NCBI GenBank assembly: GCA_009840305.1
Contig: VXNY01000028.1
Span: forward strand, 62,001-126,000
From: Gammaproteobacteria bacterium
GTDB taxonomy: Bacteria > Pseudomonadota > Gammaproteobacteria > Pseudomonadales > Azotimanducaceae
Direction of reading: 5' to 3'
DNA: 64,000 nt
Below are positions 55,290-63,448 of this stretch, piece after piece; within the stretch, counting starts at the first letter, position 1, and the number at the start of each line of letters is the position of its first letter. The position numbers and the translations under genes were made by a program. The notes below the pieces were generated by a model. That model did no database searches and was not told the DNA's origin. It saw only the letters and a list, made by a program, of their open reading frames with translations.

Positions 55290-58200
55290 ATGTCTCCTTC
55301 TACCGCAGTTGTGTCACTTTGGACTGCGGTTCAAGTCGCGCGGACTGAAATATGGAGCTTAATCAGACTCTTTCGATTTTGGTTCGTCGTAATTCTTCTT
55401 TCAGGCACTGCAATGAGTGCTTACGTACTGTCGTGCTTAGTGTTTGCCAACACCGCACCGTACAACATCAGCTCCGTAGGTGGTACTCCGTTGTACTTAT
55501 TAGGGAACTTAGACCCCGCCTACTTCGTGTTTTTCTTAGCTGGTTTATTACTCTTAGTTTTTGACTTTCAACACCGAATCGGTAGGTATAGACTAGAAGA
55601 AGTCATCGAGTCTCGTCCTGTCACAAACTTGGAGTTCCAACTGGGTCGTACCTTGTGTTACGCGGGTTTGATTTGGATGGTCGTATGTGTAAATGTACTG
55701 TTAATGCAATTGTTCGGTTTTGGATCTCAACTGTTCAAGCTCCATATTGCAGACACTGTTCAACTTCACTCGATGTTTAATCTGCTTTTGGTGGACGCAC
55801 CCGTCTCGTTGCTCTTCTGGACTTCGCTATTTCTCTTGCTAACTATGCTGCTTCGCTCGCGATTGTTGATTGTGTCAGCGTCAGCGATTGTATTGCTAGT
55901 TCATTACCTGTGGGTGCTCAATACTCCATTCTTGTTCGTCGACCTTCTTTCCCATTCTTCCAATCAAACTCTATATGTCTCTGACATTTTGCCCGCTCTC
56001 CCATCAATAACTTCTTGGATCATGCGTATTGGTACTTGTCTACTTGCATTGGCATTTATTGGGGCGGGAGCATGGGCTCATTCGCGAACGCATCACATGA
56101 GCCAAATTTGGACCAAAGTGATTCCAATAGTTTCCTTCGGTGTTGGCGTGCTAGTAATGTCTGCGGGTGTTGGGTATGAACTAAGCAAATCGAACGAAAT
56201 CAGGAATTGGCAGCAAGCTCACTTATCTCACGATTGGAATGCAACGTTGGATGTACGGTCGATTCAGGGGGAGGTTCAAATCAACCCGAACCAACGCATG
56301 CACCTCGACCTCAATATAGCTTTCATTTTGACGTCGCAAACACCAACTAAGTCGCTAATCTTCACGCTGAATCCGGGGTACCAAATATCCACGATTGAAG
56401 TTGATGATACGTCGTGTGATAGCGAATTTAAACACGGTATTTTGGAAGTATCCGTTCCCTTTGAACTTCAACCAGAAAGCGAATACTCACTGAATATCGT
56501 TGCTGAAGGAAAACCAAAGCCGCACTTTGCCTATCTGAACGCTCCTTACGATTACCTCGCTGACAAGAAATTTCCGATTCAAGCTATTCATTCGTATGGC
56601 TCCGACGGTGCGATTTACGACAGTAGATTCGTCGCGCTGATGCCAGGCGCGTACTGGTATCCCGTCCCTGGATTGGTTCCTAGGGCGGTAGATGATGACT
56701 TATTTGGTTCTGATTTCTTCGAAGTTGAGTTGAAAGTTCAACTGCATGCCCCCTCTTCTTGGAAAGTCGTCGGAACGGGCACGTCACAAACCAATCCCAA
56801 GGAACGAAACGAGTATCTGATGAAACCAAATATTCCCGTTGCATCGATAGGTCTCTTTGCTTCTGAGTTCGAAAGAATGTCTCATGATTTTGAAAACGTG
56901 GATTTTGCGCTGTATTTACATTTGCAGCACTCCAAAAATTTTGTTGCATTAGAACAGTATAAAAGTGAACTTTTAGCGAAGATTGATGGGTATTTAAAAA
57001 AATTTGAGGAAGAAGGGTTCCCAATTCCATACTCGTCGTTGGTATTTGTTGAAGTACCTAACAAGTTACGCACCATTGGTGGTGGGTGGCGGATGGGTCG
57101 TGTGAATTCGCTTCCTGGTGTGATTTTGTTAAAAGAGCGGGGTCTTCCGACCCTCAACATTGACGCTATGGTGAAACGTATCGAAATAGCCGAGACTGCA
57201 CAGGATGACCGATCTAGCAGGATCTGGAGTCGTCTGTACGGCGCATCAAATCTTGCGCTAGGAAATGAAAATTTGGATAGTCCGATTCGCGATCAAATCT
57301 GGAACCATCTAGTATCTACTTCTGGCGAACATCGCAAAGTACTCGAGCTTCTTTTTCACATTTGGATGGGGAGATTTACTCCATCTTATACCGAAGGATT
57401 GTTTTCGATCTATGCATCCGCACACGCATCGCGGTGGACTGGTGTTAATCTTCCAGCGACTGATTTAGAAGGACTATTCTGGAGAGAAATGGACTACAGC
57501 GGACGACCGTCGGTTCACAACCTCTCAGAAAGGACTGCATTAACAGGGCTAGCATTCAATCCTGATGATTACCAACAAGAATTTGAAGCGCTATATCAAA
57601 AATGTTTTTCTATATATCAATCATTATTTTGGTACTTCAATTTTCGAAAACAAAACGGAGACAGAAACCAGTGGCTTGCAGAGTTACGACGCAGATATGG
57701 AGGTCAACAATTCACATACAACGACATGATCACTGTCGCTCGCGAGTTTGATATCGACATAGGCCTCTTTCTCGACGATTGGTTCTCAAAAGATACACCC
57801 CCCGGTTTTGAAGTTTCACCTGGTACAGCGACGCGAATTGCGAATAGTGAAGAAGGGTCGCTTCGCTACGTGTTCACCTTTGACGTTGCAAACACTCAGT
57901 CTACCACAGGTTTCGTATATTTGTTGACAGGCTCGCTACCACCTATCGTAATCGAAGGAAATACTTCAAAACGATTTACTGTGTTACAGGAATTGGACGC
58001 TGACGACTCTGAAGCAGCCTCATTCACAATCCACACCGGTTTTTCGTTAAACCGACGTCGATTTGGGGTGGTTATACCGACAGACCGCTCCTCGGTTGAC
58101 GCGACATTAGCACCGGTCGACAAGATTGAGGAGAGTGATTTCGTCCCACAACGCGACGAGATTATTGTTGACGATCTCGATTTAGGGTTCGTCGTGCATC

Positions 58201-58715
58201 AATCTAATCCGCTGCCGTTTCTGTTTCGATACGCACCACGTGATTGGTTTTGGGTTTCTACTATGCATGAGGACTTTGACGGTACACTACCGGATATTGA
58301 TTTAAGATTTTCTACTCGCAATGCGCGGTGGATACGTCGTACTGAAAAACTTGGTTATGGAAAATTTCGTCGGACGGTCGCAATCTCTCGGGTCACGAGG
58401 TCTCTTAAACTGCACCCGGTACGATTTGTCGCGGAAATTCCGAAAGCTGGTCAATGGTCTCTGGATTTCTACTTACACAAACCTACTAACCAAATCGAAT
58501 ATGGAAGTCTTGCGAGTTTCAACTTAGAAATCGAGAACAACTCAAGACTTTGGAAGAATGCGGTTAACCCAGATTCTTCGGAAGTCGGGTGGAAATTGGT
58601 CGACAATTTTGAGCTCGACGCAGGAAGAACCGATGTTGTCTTGGTCGGAGTAAGTGAACCATCAATCGTATATGCGGACGCGATTCGGTGGCGCAATTCT
58701 TCAGTGTTAGAGTAG
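55290..58715 (+). CDS. Second ABC-2-type permease/degenerate M1/golvesin-like fusion
   Basis: A paralog of the protein at 8042-11584. About 1141 residues from the ATG at 55290; a TTG at 55269 is an alternative. The N-terminal 280 residues hold six to seven membrane helices. The middle region keeps the plan, with VPNKLRTIGGGWRMGRVNSLPGVILLKERG where M1 peptidases carry GxMEN. No HExxH is found at all in the following stretch. The C-terminal beta sandwich ends GWKLVDNFELDAGRTDVVLVG, VYADAIRW, matching its paralog. No ATPase gene is adjacent. Two dead-peptidase fusions in one window suggest a dedicated, possibly structural or export role, not known. Confidence 0.75.
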   Translation: MSPSTAVVSLWTAVQVARTEIWSLIRLFRFWFVVILLSGTAMSAYVLSCLVFANTAPYNISSVGGTPLYLLGNLDPAYFVFFLAGLLLLVFDFQHRIGRYRLEEVIESRPVTNLEFQLGRTLCYAGLIWMVVCVNVLLMQLFGFGSQLFKLHIADTVQLHSMFNLLLVDAPVSLLFWTSLFLLLTMLLRSRLLIVSASAIVLLVHYLWVLNTPFLFVDLLSHSSNQTLYVSDILPALPSITSWIMRIGTCLLALAFIGAGAWAHSRTHHMSQIWTKVIPIVSFGVGVLVMSAGVGYELSKSNEIRNWQQAHLSHDWNATLDVRSIQGEVQINPNQRMHLDLNIAFILTSQTPTKSLIFTLNPGYQISTIEVDDTSCDSEFKHGILEVSVPFELQPESEYSLNIVAEGKPKPHFAYLNAPYDYLADKKFPIQAIHSYGSDGAIYDSRFVALMPGAYWYPVPGLVPRAVDDDLFGSDFFEVELKVQLHAPSSWKVVGTGTSQTNPKERNEYLMKPNIPVASIGLFASEFERMSHDFENVDFALYLHLQHSKNFVALEQYKSELLAKIDGYLKKFEEEGFPIPYSSLVFVEVPNKLRTIGGGWRMGRVNSLPGVILLKERGLPTLNIDAMVKRIEIAETAQDDRSSRIWSRLYGASNLALGNENLDSPIRDQIWNHLVSTSGEHRKVLELLFHIWMGRFTPSYTEGLFSIYASAHASRWTGVNLPATDLEGLFWREMDYSGRPSVHNLSERTALTGLAFNPDDYQQEFEALYQKCFSIYQSLFWYFNFRKQNGDRNQWLAELRRRYGGQQFTYNDMITVAREFDIDIGLFLDDWFSKDTPPGFEVSPGTATRIANSEEGSLRYVFTFDVANTQSTTGFVYLLTGSLPPIVIEGNTSKRFTVLQELDADDSEAASFTIHTGFSLNRRRFGVVIPTDRSSVDATLAPVDKIEESDFVPQRDEIIVDDLDLGFVVHQSNPLPFLFRYAPRDWFWVSTMHEDFDGTLPDIDLRFSTRNARWIRRTEKLGYGKFRRTVAISRVTRSLKLHPVRFVAEIPKAGQWSLDFYLHKPTNQIEYGSLASFNLEIENNSRLWKNAVNPDSSEVGWKLVDNFELDAGRTDVVLVGVSEPSIVYADAIRWRNSSVLE

Positions 58716-58756
58716 TCTCGTTGCCTACAAATTATTCTCGAATTGATTCTCAATAC

Positions 58757-59218
58757 TCAGCATGCGTCGGTGGAAATTTCGGTATAGAAACCATGCTCGG
58801 AGAGAAAAAGCGTGGGACGAACGAAAGAAAATGAAAGTTTCACAACTTTTTGAGGTACGAACACAGGAGGGTTGCGTGCGTACCCCACGGTTACATGTGG
58901 ATTGAAACGTTTATTGTTGCAAATGGTTTGTACTTCTAAGCTAGATAAGGAAATGAGAGCGACGATCACTCGAGCTCTACGATGGGTAGGAAAGCCAGAA
59001 AAGCATTTGAGTTCGCTCTTCAGGGGAAAGTACTTTGATAACGCTTGGACTTTTAGGTGGACGTTCTTAAACATTTCGTTAGATAGGTCAGGGAAGTATT
59101 CAAACGTTATGTGGTATTTTTCAGGCTTCATCCATCGTACGTCATCAATTTCAGGTTTGTTACTGGACAGGAAGTCGCAGACTGCGGTGGGAACCATTGC
59201 ACCGATGAAATAACTCAT
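58757..59218 (-). CDS. thpR: RNA 2',3'-cyclic phosphodiesterase (2H family)
   Basis: A 153-residue protein of the LigT/ThpR family, which opens 2',3'-cyclic phosphate ends of RNA. Both HxTx motifs are seen: EKYHITFEYFPDL near residue 35 and FNPHVTVGYAR near residue 112, and the fold opens with MSYFIGAMVPTAV. It is somewhat shorter than the E. coli form of about 176 residues but has both motifs. It lies 6 bases downstream of cysQ in the same direction. Confidence 0.87.
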   Translation of the reverse strand: MSYFIGAMVPTAVCDFLSSNKPEIDDVRWMKPEKYHITFEYFPDLSNEMFKNVHLKVQALSKYFPLKSELKCFSGFPTHRRARVIVALISLSSLEVQTICNNKRFNPHVTVGYARNPPVFVPQKVVKLSFSFVRPTLFLSEHGFYTEISTDAC

Positions 59219-59224
59219 TCTGCT

Positions 59225-60040
59225 TCAACTGTCGTTGGGCAGGACACCAGACAGGGCGATGATATTTGACCATTCTTCGGGGAGTGAACTGCACGCAAAA
59301 AACGCAGAATTTAATGTCGACTCCGACTGGTTGTATACCTTCTGGGTACCGTCAAGTGAATACACTCCACCGCCGGCCGCACGGAGAACCGCATGGGCAG
59401 CCGCGATATCCCATTCGTTAGATAGTCCGAAACGTACGTAAATGTCTGCTTGACCTTCGGCGATATAGCACATTTTGATACTACTACCAACGGTATTCAC
59501 TTGCACCTTCATTCCAGTCGACTCGAGATAGTCAATTATCTGTTGATTTTTAGTTGTGGTGTAGTGTCGACTGGTGATCATTCGAACGCAATCGGCGGGA
59601 TGGCTAGTCGAGATTTGTGATTCGTAATCCGTCTTATGTCGCATTGCTACTGCATGTTCAACATCGCCCGTGTACACAACTTCTTTCGTCGGTATTCCCA
59701 CCACTCCTAGCTTGGGTGTCCCACGTTCTATCAACGCGATGTTTACCGTAAATTCATCGTTTCTTTCTGTAAATTCTCGAGTACCGTCTAAGGGGTCCAC
59801 AATCCAAAGGCGATCCCAGTTCCGACGTTCCTCAAACGGCGGAATTTGACCTTCTTCAGAGAGCACGGGAATAGAAGGATCAATTTTTATTAGTCCTTCC
59901 ATGATTACATCGTGCGCTCTTCGGTCCGCATCCGTAATTGGTGTGTTGTCGGATTTGGTGTCTACCCTGAAGTTTGAGTTGTACACGTCGAGAATTTCTT
60001 GGTGTGCACGGCGGGTGATCGCGACCAATTGACTAAGCAT
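59225..60040 (-). CDS. cysQ: 3'(2'),5'-bisphosphate nucleotidase
   Basis: Removes the 3'-phosphate from PAP, a by-product of sulfate assimilation. About 271 residues, of the lithium-sensitive inositol-monophosphatase superfamily. Metal-site motifs: PITDADRRAHDVIMEGL, VLSEEGQ, LWIVDPLDGTREFTERNDEFTVNIALIE (the DPLDGT core) and NEWDIAAAHAVLRAAGG. The frame extends upstream to a TTG at 60061, but an AGGAGG lies inside that extension (60055-60050) at the right spacing before the ATG at 60040, so the ATG is the start. Neighbours thpR and, divergently, hslR. Confidence 0.92.
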   Translation of the reverse strand: MLSQLVAITRRAHQEILDVYNSNFRVDTKSDNTPITDADRRAHDVIMEGLIKIDPSIPVLSEEGQIPPFEERRNWDRLWIVDPLDGTREFTERNDEFTVNIALIERGTPKLGVVGIPTKEVVYTGDVEHAVAMRHKTDYESQISTSHPADCVRMITSRHYTTTKNQQIIDYLESTGMKVQVNTVGSSIKMCYIAEGQADIYVRFGLSNEWDIAAAHAVLRAAGGGVYSLDGTQKVYNQSESTLNSAFFACSSLPEEWSNIIALSGVLPNDS

Positions 60041-60368
60041 TTGATTGCACCTCCTCGGCAATTAAAGAGGATTCGGTCACGTTGGGTAGAGTGTACGCAA
60101 ACCGATTGGCTACGCACTTCCTATAGCTTAGAATCAATTCGCGATCTCGTCTTCTAAATAATTTATGAGATTCCAATGAAGCAAATGTTAATGTTAGGAA
60201 CAGAAAAGAGAAAGTCATTACTAAGACCTCTTTGCAAGTTGGAAGTGGTCGATGAAGTTAACCAGAGATAATGGATTGACCGACATAAAGACTTCGTTGA
60301 AACGAGTGCTCTAGGCATAAGTGTCTGGCTCTGGAATGACTCAGACTTCAAACTAAGACACGACCGAT
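60041..60368. other. 328-base divergent spacer between cysQ and hslR, no gene seen
   Basis: Should contain the promoters of both genes. A TTGAAA near 60296 has no convincing -10 partner. A 31-residue frame near 60175 has no ribosome-binding site and no recognisable content. Confidence 0.4.
60050..60055 (-). promoter_or_regulatory. Strong ribosome-binding site deciding the cysQ start
   Basis: AGGAGG on the minus strand, 9 bases before the ATG at 60040. It lies inside the longer frame that would start at a TTG at 60061, so that upstream start is unlikely. Confidence 0.7.
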
Positions 60369-60752
60369 ATGAGAGTAGATAAATGGTTATGGGTTGCGCG
60401 TTTTTACAAGACCCGAAGTCGCGCGAAGGCTGCCGTAATGCATGGAAAAATTCAAGTAAATGGCGACCGCATCAAACCCGCGAAAGAGATACAAATCGGA
60501 GATCTAGTCTCGATTAAAGAAGAGTACTTTAGCCGTGAGTATGTGGTGCGAGAGTTCCGAGAGCAACGAGGCCCAGCAAAAATCGCGCAAACTCTTTATC
60601 AGGAAACTGAGGAATCAATCGCTCGAACAGAAGAAGCTGCTGCACGACGAAAATCAAACTTTGACTCAGTGTTACGTCCAAGAGCAAAACCGAGTAAGTC
60701 CGATCGGCGCGTTTTAGCCCGATTGAAGCGAAGTGGTGGCCAACAAGACTAG
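60369..60752 (+). CDS. hslR: Heat shock protein 15 (ribosome-recycling S4 protein)
   Basis: Binds free 50S subunits that carry a stalled nascent chain. It has 127 residues. The S4 RNA-binding domain is at the N-terminus: MRVDKWLWVARFYKTRSRAKAAVMHGKIQVNGDRIKPAKEIQIGDLVSI. A charged C-terminal tail rich in Arg and Lys follows (AARRKSNFD, KPSKSDRRVLARLKR), as in E. coli Hsp15. It lies near pckA, as in other gammaproteobacteria, but the hslO gene usually found between is absent here. Confidence 0.92.
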   Translation: MRVDKWLWVARFYKTRSRAKAAVMHGKIQVNGDRIKPAKEIQIGDLVSIKEEYFSREYVVREFREQRGPAKIAQTLYQETEESIARTEEAAARRKSNFDSVLRPRAKPSKSDRRVLARLKRSGGQQD

Positions 60753-60803
60753 CCCGTGTTCGACTGGTAACAGTTCTAGGTACGAGACTTGTGCCGCAAA
60801 TGG

Positions 60804-60938
60804 TTAATAGTCTCGCCAAATTCCAAAGCATATTGCTGAAGATACAATGATCAGTACGCCACCAGCTAGTTTTGCTCCCATCGGCAAAAATCCTAAAATT
60901 GTGACTCCGTTGTAGAGTGTCCCAACGACTCGGCGCAC
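60804..60938 (-). pseudogene. Possible remnant of an EamA/DMT transporter C-terminus
   Basis: A 44-codon frame from a GTG at 60938. Its product, ending PMGAKLAGGVLIIVSSAICFGIWRDY, looks like the last helix and tail of an EamA-type drug/metabolite transporter (P-x-AKLAGGVLI...G-x-x-x-R/RDY pattern). No matching upstream part is found in the neighbouring sequence, and a stop lies just upstream in frame. It would be a decayed fragment. A chance frame is possible. Confidence 0.3.
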
Positions 60939-61042
60939 ATTTCTGTACTAGTCAGACCCACAAGAAATGAAAGTCTCAGCAGTTAAAACGCCCTTCCCAC
61001 TGTAATCTAGAACCAACACCAATACGTGGAACACCACTAAAT

Positions 61043-61480
61043 ATGAAAAAAGCCGGAAAAATTGTCGGGAGTATGTTCGCTTCATTAGGTATATTAGTTT
61101 GTCTGTTTACCCTTGTTGCTTCCGCAAAGCTCCAATATATGAAAGAGAATCCTGATACTGAAGCCGAGAGCCAAATACACTCCAGCGAGACGGAGATGGA
61201 CGACGTTTTAGCTGATTTAGACTTGGACAAACTTGACGAGTCGCACCAGGAAGTGGACTACAAGAAGACGATGACTCACAGTTGGGTAGGAGCACTACTA
61301 TTTGGGGTCGTTTTGCTTGGAGTGTTACTTAATGTACCAAAAGACTCGTTTTTCACACCATCAATCGCTGTAGTGGCTGCAGGAGTAGGTGCAATTTTTT
61401 GCGGAGTAGGGTTTGCTTTCTTATTTGGTATGGCACTAATCGGTAGTGGACTAGTAGCGGTCGCGAATCTGAAACAATGA
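61043..61480 (+). CDS. Small membrane protein of unknown function
   Basis: A 145-residue protein: one N-terminal helix (VGSMFASLGILVCLFTLVASA), an acidic soluble loop of about 50 residues (NPDTEAESQIHSSETEMDDVLADLDLDKLDE), then three close helices (WVGALLFGVVLLGVLLNVP, SIAVVAAGVGAIFCGVGFAF and FGMALIGSGLVAVA). No family recognised. It occupies part of the place where hslO often stands between hslR and pckA. Confidence 0.55.
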   Translation: MKKAGKIVGSMFASLGILVCLFTLVASAKLQYMKENPDTEAESQIHSSETEMDDVLADLDLDKLDESHQEVDYKKTMTHSWVGALLFGVVLLGVLLNVPKDSFFTPSIAVVAAGVGAIFCGVGFAFLFGMALIGSGLVAVANLKQ

Positions 61481-61891
61481 CACGCCGTTTAATTGGGGGT
61501 AACCCTATTTATGAAAGTTTTGACTCGAAAAGTACGAGAAGAGTTGTTGATAACGCAGATGTTAATTTATGCGATACAGCTTGACATACCGACACCGCCT
61601 TCTTCGATGCAAATTCAAGATTTCGGTATTATTGGCCCCACCTTCGCGCTTTGAGTGACATGCGCGGAAAGCGAATCGGACCAAGGTACAATACGCGCCG
61701 TAGGCGACACTGTTGATGAAACTTCGCTAATCGAGTGATTGCACTCTGTCTTACGAATGTGTTGTATTTGTGAACATGAACTCGGTAGGACGAACGTCAG
61801 GGCTAAAATATACGAACTTTTTTATTCAACGGATTGAGTACATATCGAAGCACTTCAAGAACCGACGCGATTTGAAAATTTAACCATCCCC
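61481..61891. other. 411-base spacer upstream of pckA containing a CsrA-like remnant
   Basis: Holds the short CsrA-like frame described separately (61511-61654). The remaining 240 bases before pckA show no long frame. In its last 54 bases the pckA reading frame is already open and protein-like, from a TGA at 61835. Confidence 0.5.
61511..61654 (+). pseudogene. CsrA-like N-terminal remnant
   Basis: A 47-codon frame begins MKVLTRKVREELLI, close to the CsrA opening (MLVLTRKVGEELLI): about 12 of 14 residues agree by eye. After this the product diverges at once (TQMLIYAIQLDIPTPPSS) and lacks the RNA-binding C-terminal half of CsrA, such as the GVKAP-x-x-V-x-V-x-R-E-E region. In another phase the next bases read ADVNLCDTA and stop. 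A G-rich site precedes the ATG. Reads as a truncated or frameshifted csrA paralog; chance similarity cannot be excluded. Confidence 0.35.
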
Positions 61892-63391
61892 GTGTTGGCC
61901 GAACACGTGGTCCAACGCGGCGAAGGTAGTCTGCTCGTGAATGGTGCCATCGCGGTTACGACAGGTCGGCGTACTGGCCGTTCTCCCAAAGATCGATTCA
62001 TCGTTCTTGATGAATTAACGCGATCAACCGTAGACTGGGGGGCCATCAATCAACCGTTTGAACCTGACGCTATGGATGTTCTATGGTCTAGAGTTCAAAA
62101 TTTCGTTGATCGGGGTGAATCTTGTTACCGTGGGTTGATGCACGTAGGGGCGCATCCTGAACATTACTTACCTGTACAGGTAACAACCCAGTTTGCGTGG
62201 CATCAGATGTTCGCAAGCTCGTTGTTTTTAGTCCCAGATACATTCAATCCTGAACGCAGAGACATTTGGCAAATACTGAACGCGCCACGATTTGTTTGCG
62301 ATCCCTCGCGAGACGGTACTAATTCAGACGGTACTGTAATCATAGATTTCAGTGGTAAGCGGGTATTAGTGGCAGGGATGCACTATGCTGGCGAGATGAA
62401 GAAAGCAATGTTTGCTGTACTAAACTTTTTGCTCCCTGACAAGGACATCTTGCCGATGCATTGCTCGGCTAATGTTGATTCAAATGGCAAAGTCGCGCTA
62501 TTTTTTGGTCTTTCGGGTACCGGAAAAACCACACTTTCTTCAGACCCCGAATGTCTCTTGATCGGTGACGACGAACACGGCTGGGGAACTGGTACAGTTT
62601 TTAACTTTGAGGGCGGTTGCTATGCAAAGTGTATTAATTTAAATCACGAAACCGAGCCCGTGATTTACGATGCCATTCGATTCGGCGCGTTGTTAGAAAA
62701 CGTCGTAATCGATGAACACACAAGAGCGCCGGATTACTCAGACTCCAGTCTCACCGAAAACACCCGCGCATGCTACCCACGTGAAAACATTAAGTTGTGC
62801 GTCCCCGACAATCGAGCTGGCGAGCCGGAGACAATCATTTTCTTAACTTGCGATGTCAGTGGAGTGCTACCCCCGGTTTCATTACTGTCATTAGAGTCCG
62901 CAGCCTACCACTTTCTGTCTGGCTACACCGCCCAAGTTGGGTCTACAGTGGTCGGTGCGACAGAGCCTTTTACTTCGACGTTTTCAGCTGGGTTCGGAGC
63001 AGCGTTTTTACCACGTCCTCCGCGTGTGTACGCGGAATTGTTGATGCGCCGTATCAATGCCTTCGGTGCTAACGTTTATCTGGTAAACACTGGTTGGTCC
63101 GGTGGAGCATTTGGCGATGGACGTCGAATGAGCATTCCAGATACGCGTCGAATTATCAATGCCGTGCGTTCTGGTGAGTTAGTACACGCGCCGACGAAAC
63201 ACCTACCGGAATTGAATCTTACTATTCCAACACAAGTTGAGGGAATTGATCCACAAATTTTAGACCCAAGGGCGGGATGGAGCAATCCTCACCAATATGA
63301 TGCCGCCCGCGAAGCACTGATTTCCAAATTCAAAGACAACTTTACGAAGTTCGACATTGGATCTAATATCTTGGAAGCCGGACCGAAGTAA
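61892..63391 (+). CDS. pckA: Phosphoenolpyruvate carboxykinase (ATP)
   Basis: Turns oxaloacetate and ATP into PEP and CO2 for gluconeogenesis. It has 499 residues from the GTG at 61892. Signatures: TGRRTGRSPKDRFIV, LPMHCSANVDSNGKVALFFGLSGTGKTTLSSDPE (kinase-1 loop), LIGDDEHGW, FNFEGGCYAK and the YTAQVGSTVVGATEPFTSTFSAGFG block. Homologs begin about ten residues earlier, and the frame upstream (IEALQEPTRFENLTIP, after a TGA at 61835) looks coding but has no ATG, GTG or TTG, only an ATC at 61844. The true start may be non-canonical. Confidence 0.93.
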   Translation: MLAEHVVQRGEGSLLVNGAIAVTTGRRTGRSPKDRFIVLDELTRSTVDWGAINQPFEPDAMDVLWSRVQNFVDRGESCYRGLMHVGAHPEHYLPVQVTTQFAWHQMFASSLFLVPDTFNPERRDIWQILNAPRFVCDPSRDGTNSDGTVIIDFSGKRVLVAGMHYAGEMKKAMFAVLNFLLPDKDILPMHCSANVDSNGKVALFFGLSGTGKTTLSSDPECLLIGDDEHGWGTGTVFNFEGGCYAKCINLNHETEPVIYDAIRFGALLENVVIDEHTRAPDYSDSSLTENTRACYPRENIKLCVPDNRAGEPETIIFLTCDVSGVLPPVSLLSLESAAYHFLSGYTAQVGSTVVGATEPFTSTFSAGFGAAFLPRPPRVYAELLMRRINAFGANVYLVNTGWSGGAFGDGRRMSIPDTRRIINAVRSGELVHAPTKHLPELNLTIPTQVEGIDPQILDPRAGWSNPHQYDAAREALISKFKDNFTKFDIGSNILEAGPK

Positions 63392-63448
63392 AGCGTTTTT
63401 TACGCCGAAAATTACGAGACTAAATCCCAACGAACGGCACGGTCGCTA

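Noticed and set aside
62778-62795. CCCACGTGAAAACA considered as a second parS
   Set aside because: Only the central CACGTG is symmetric; the arms do not match and the site lies within pckA coding sequence.
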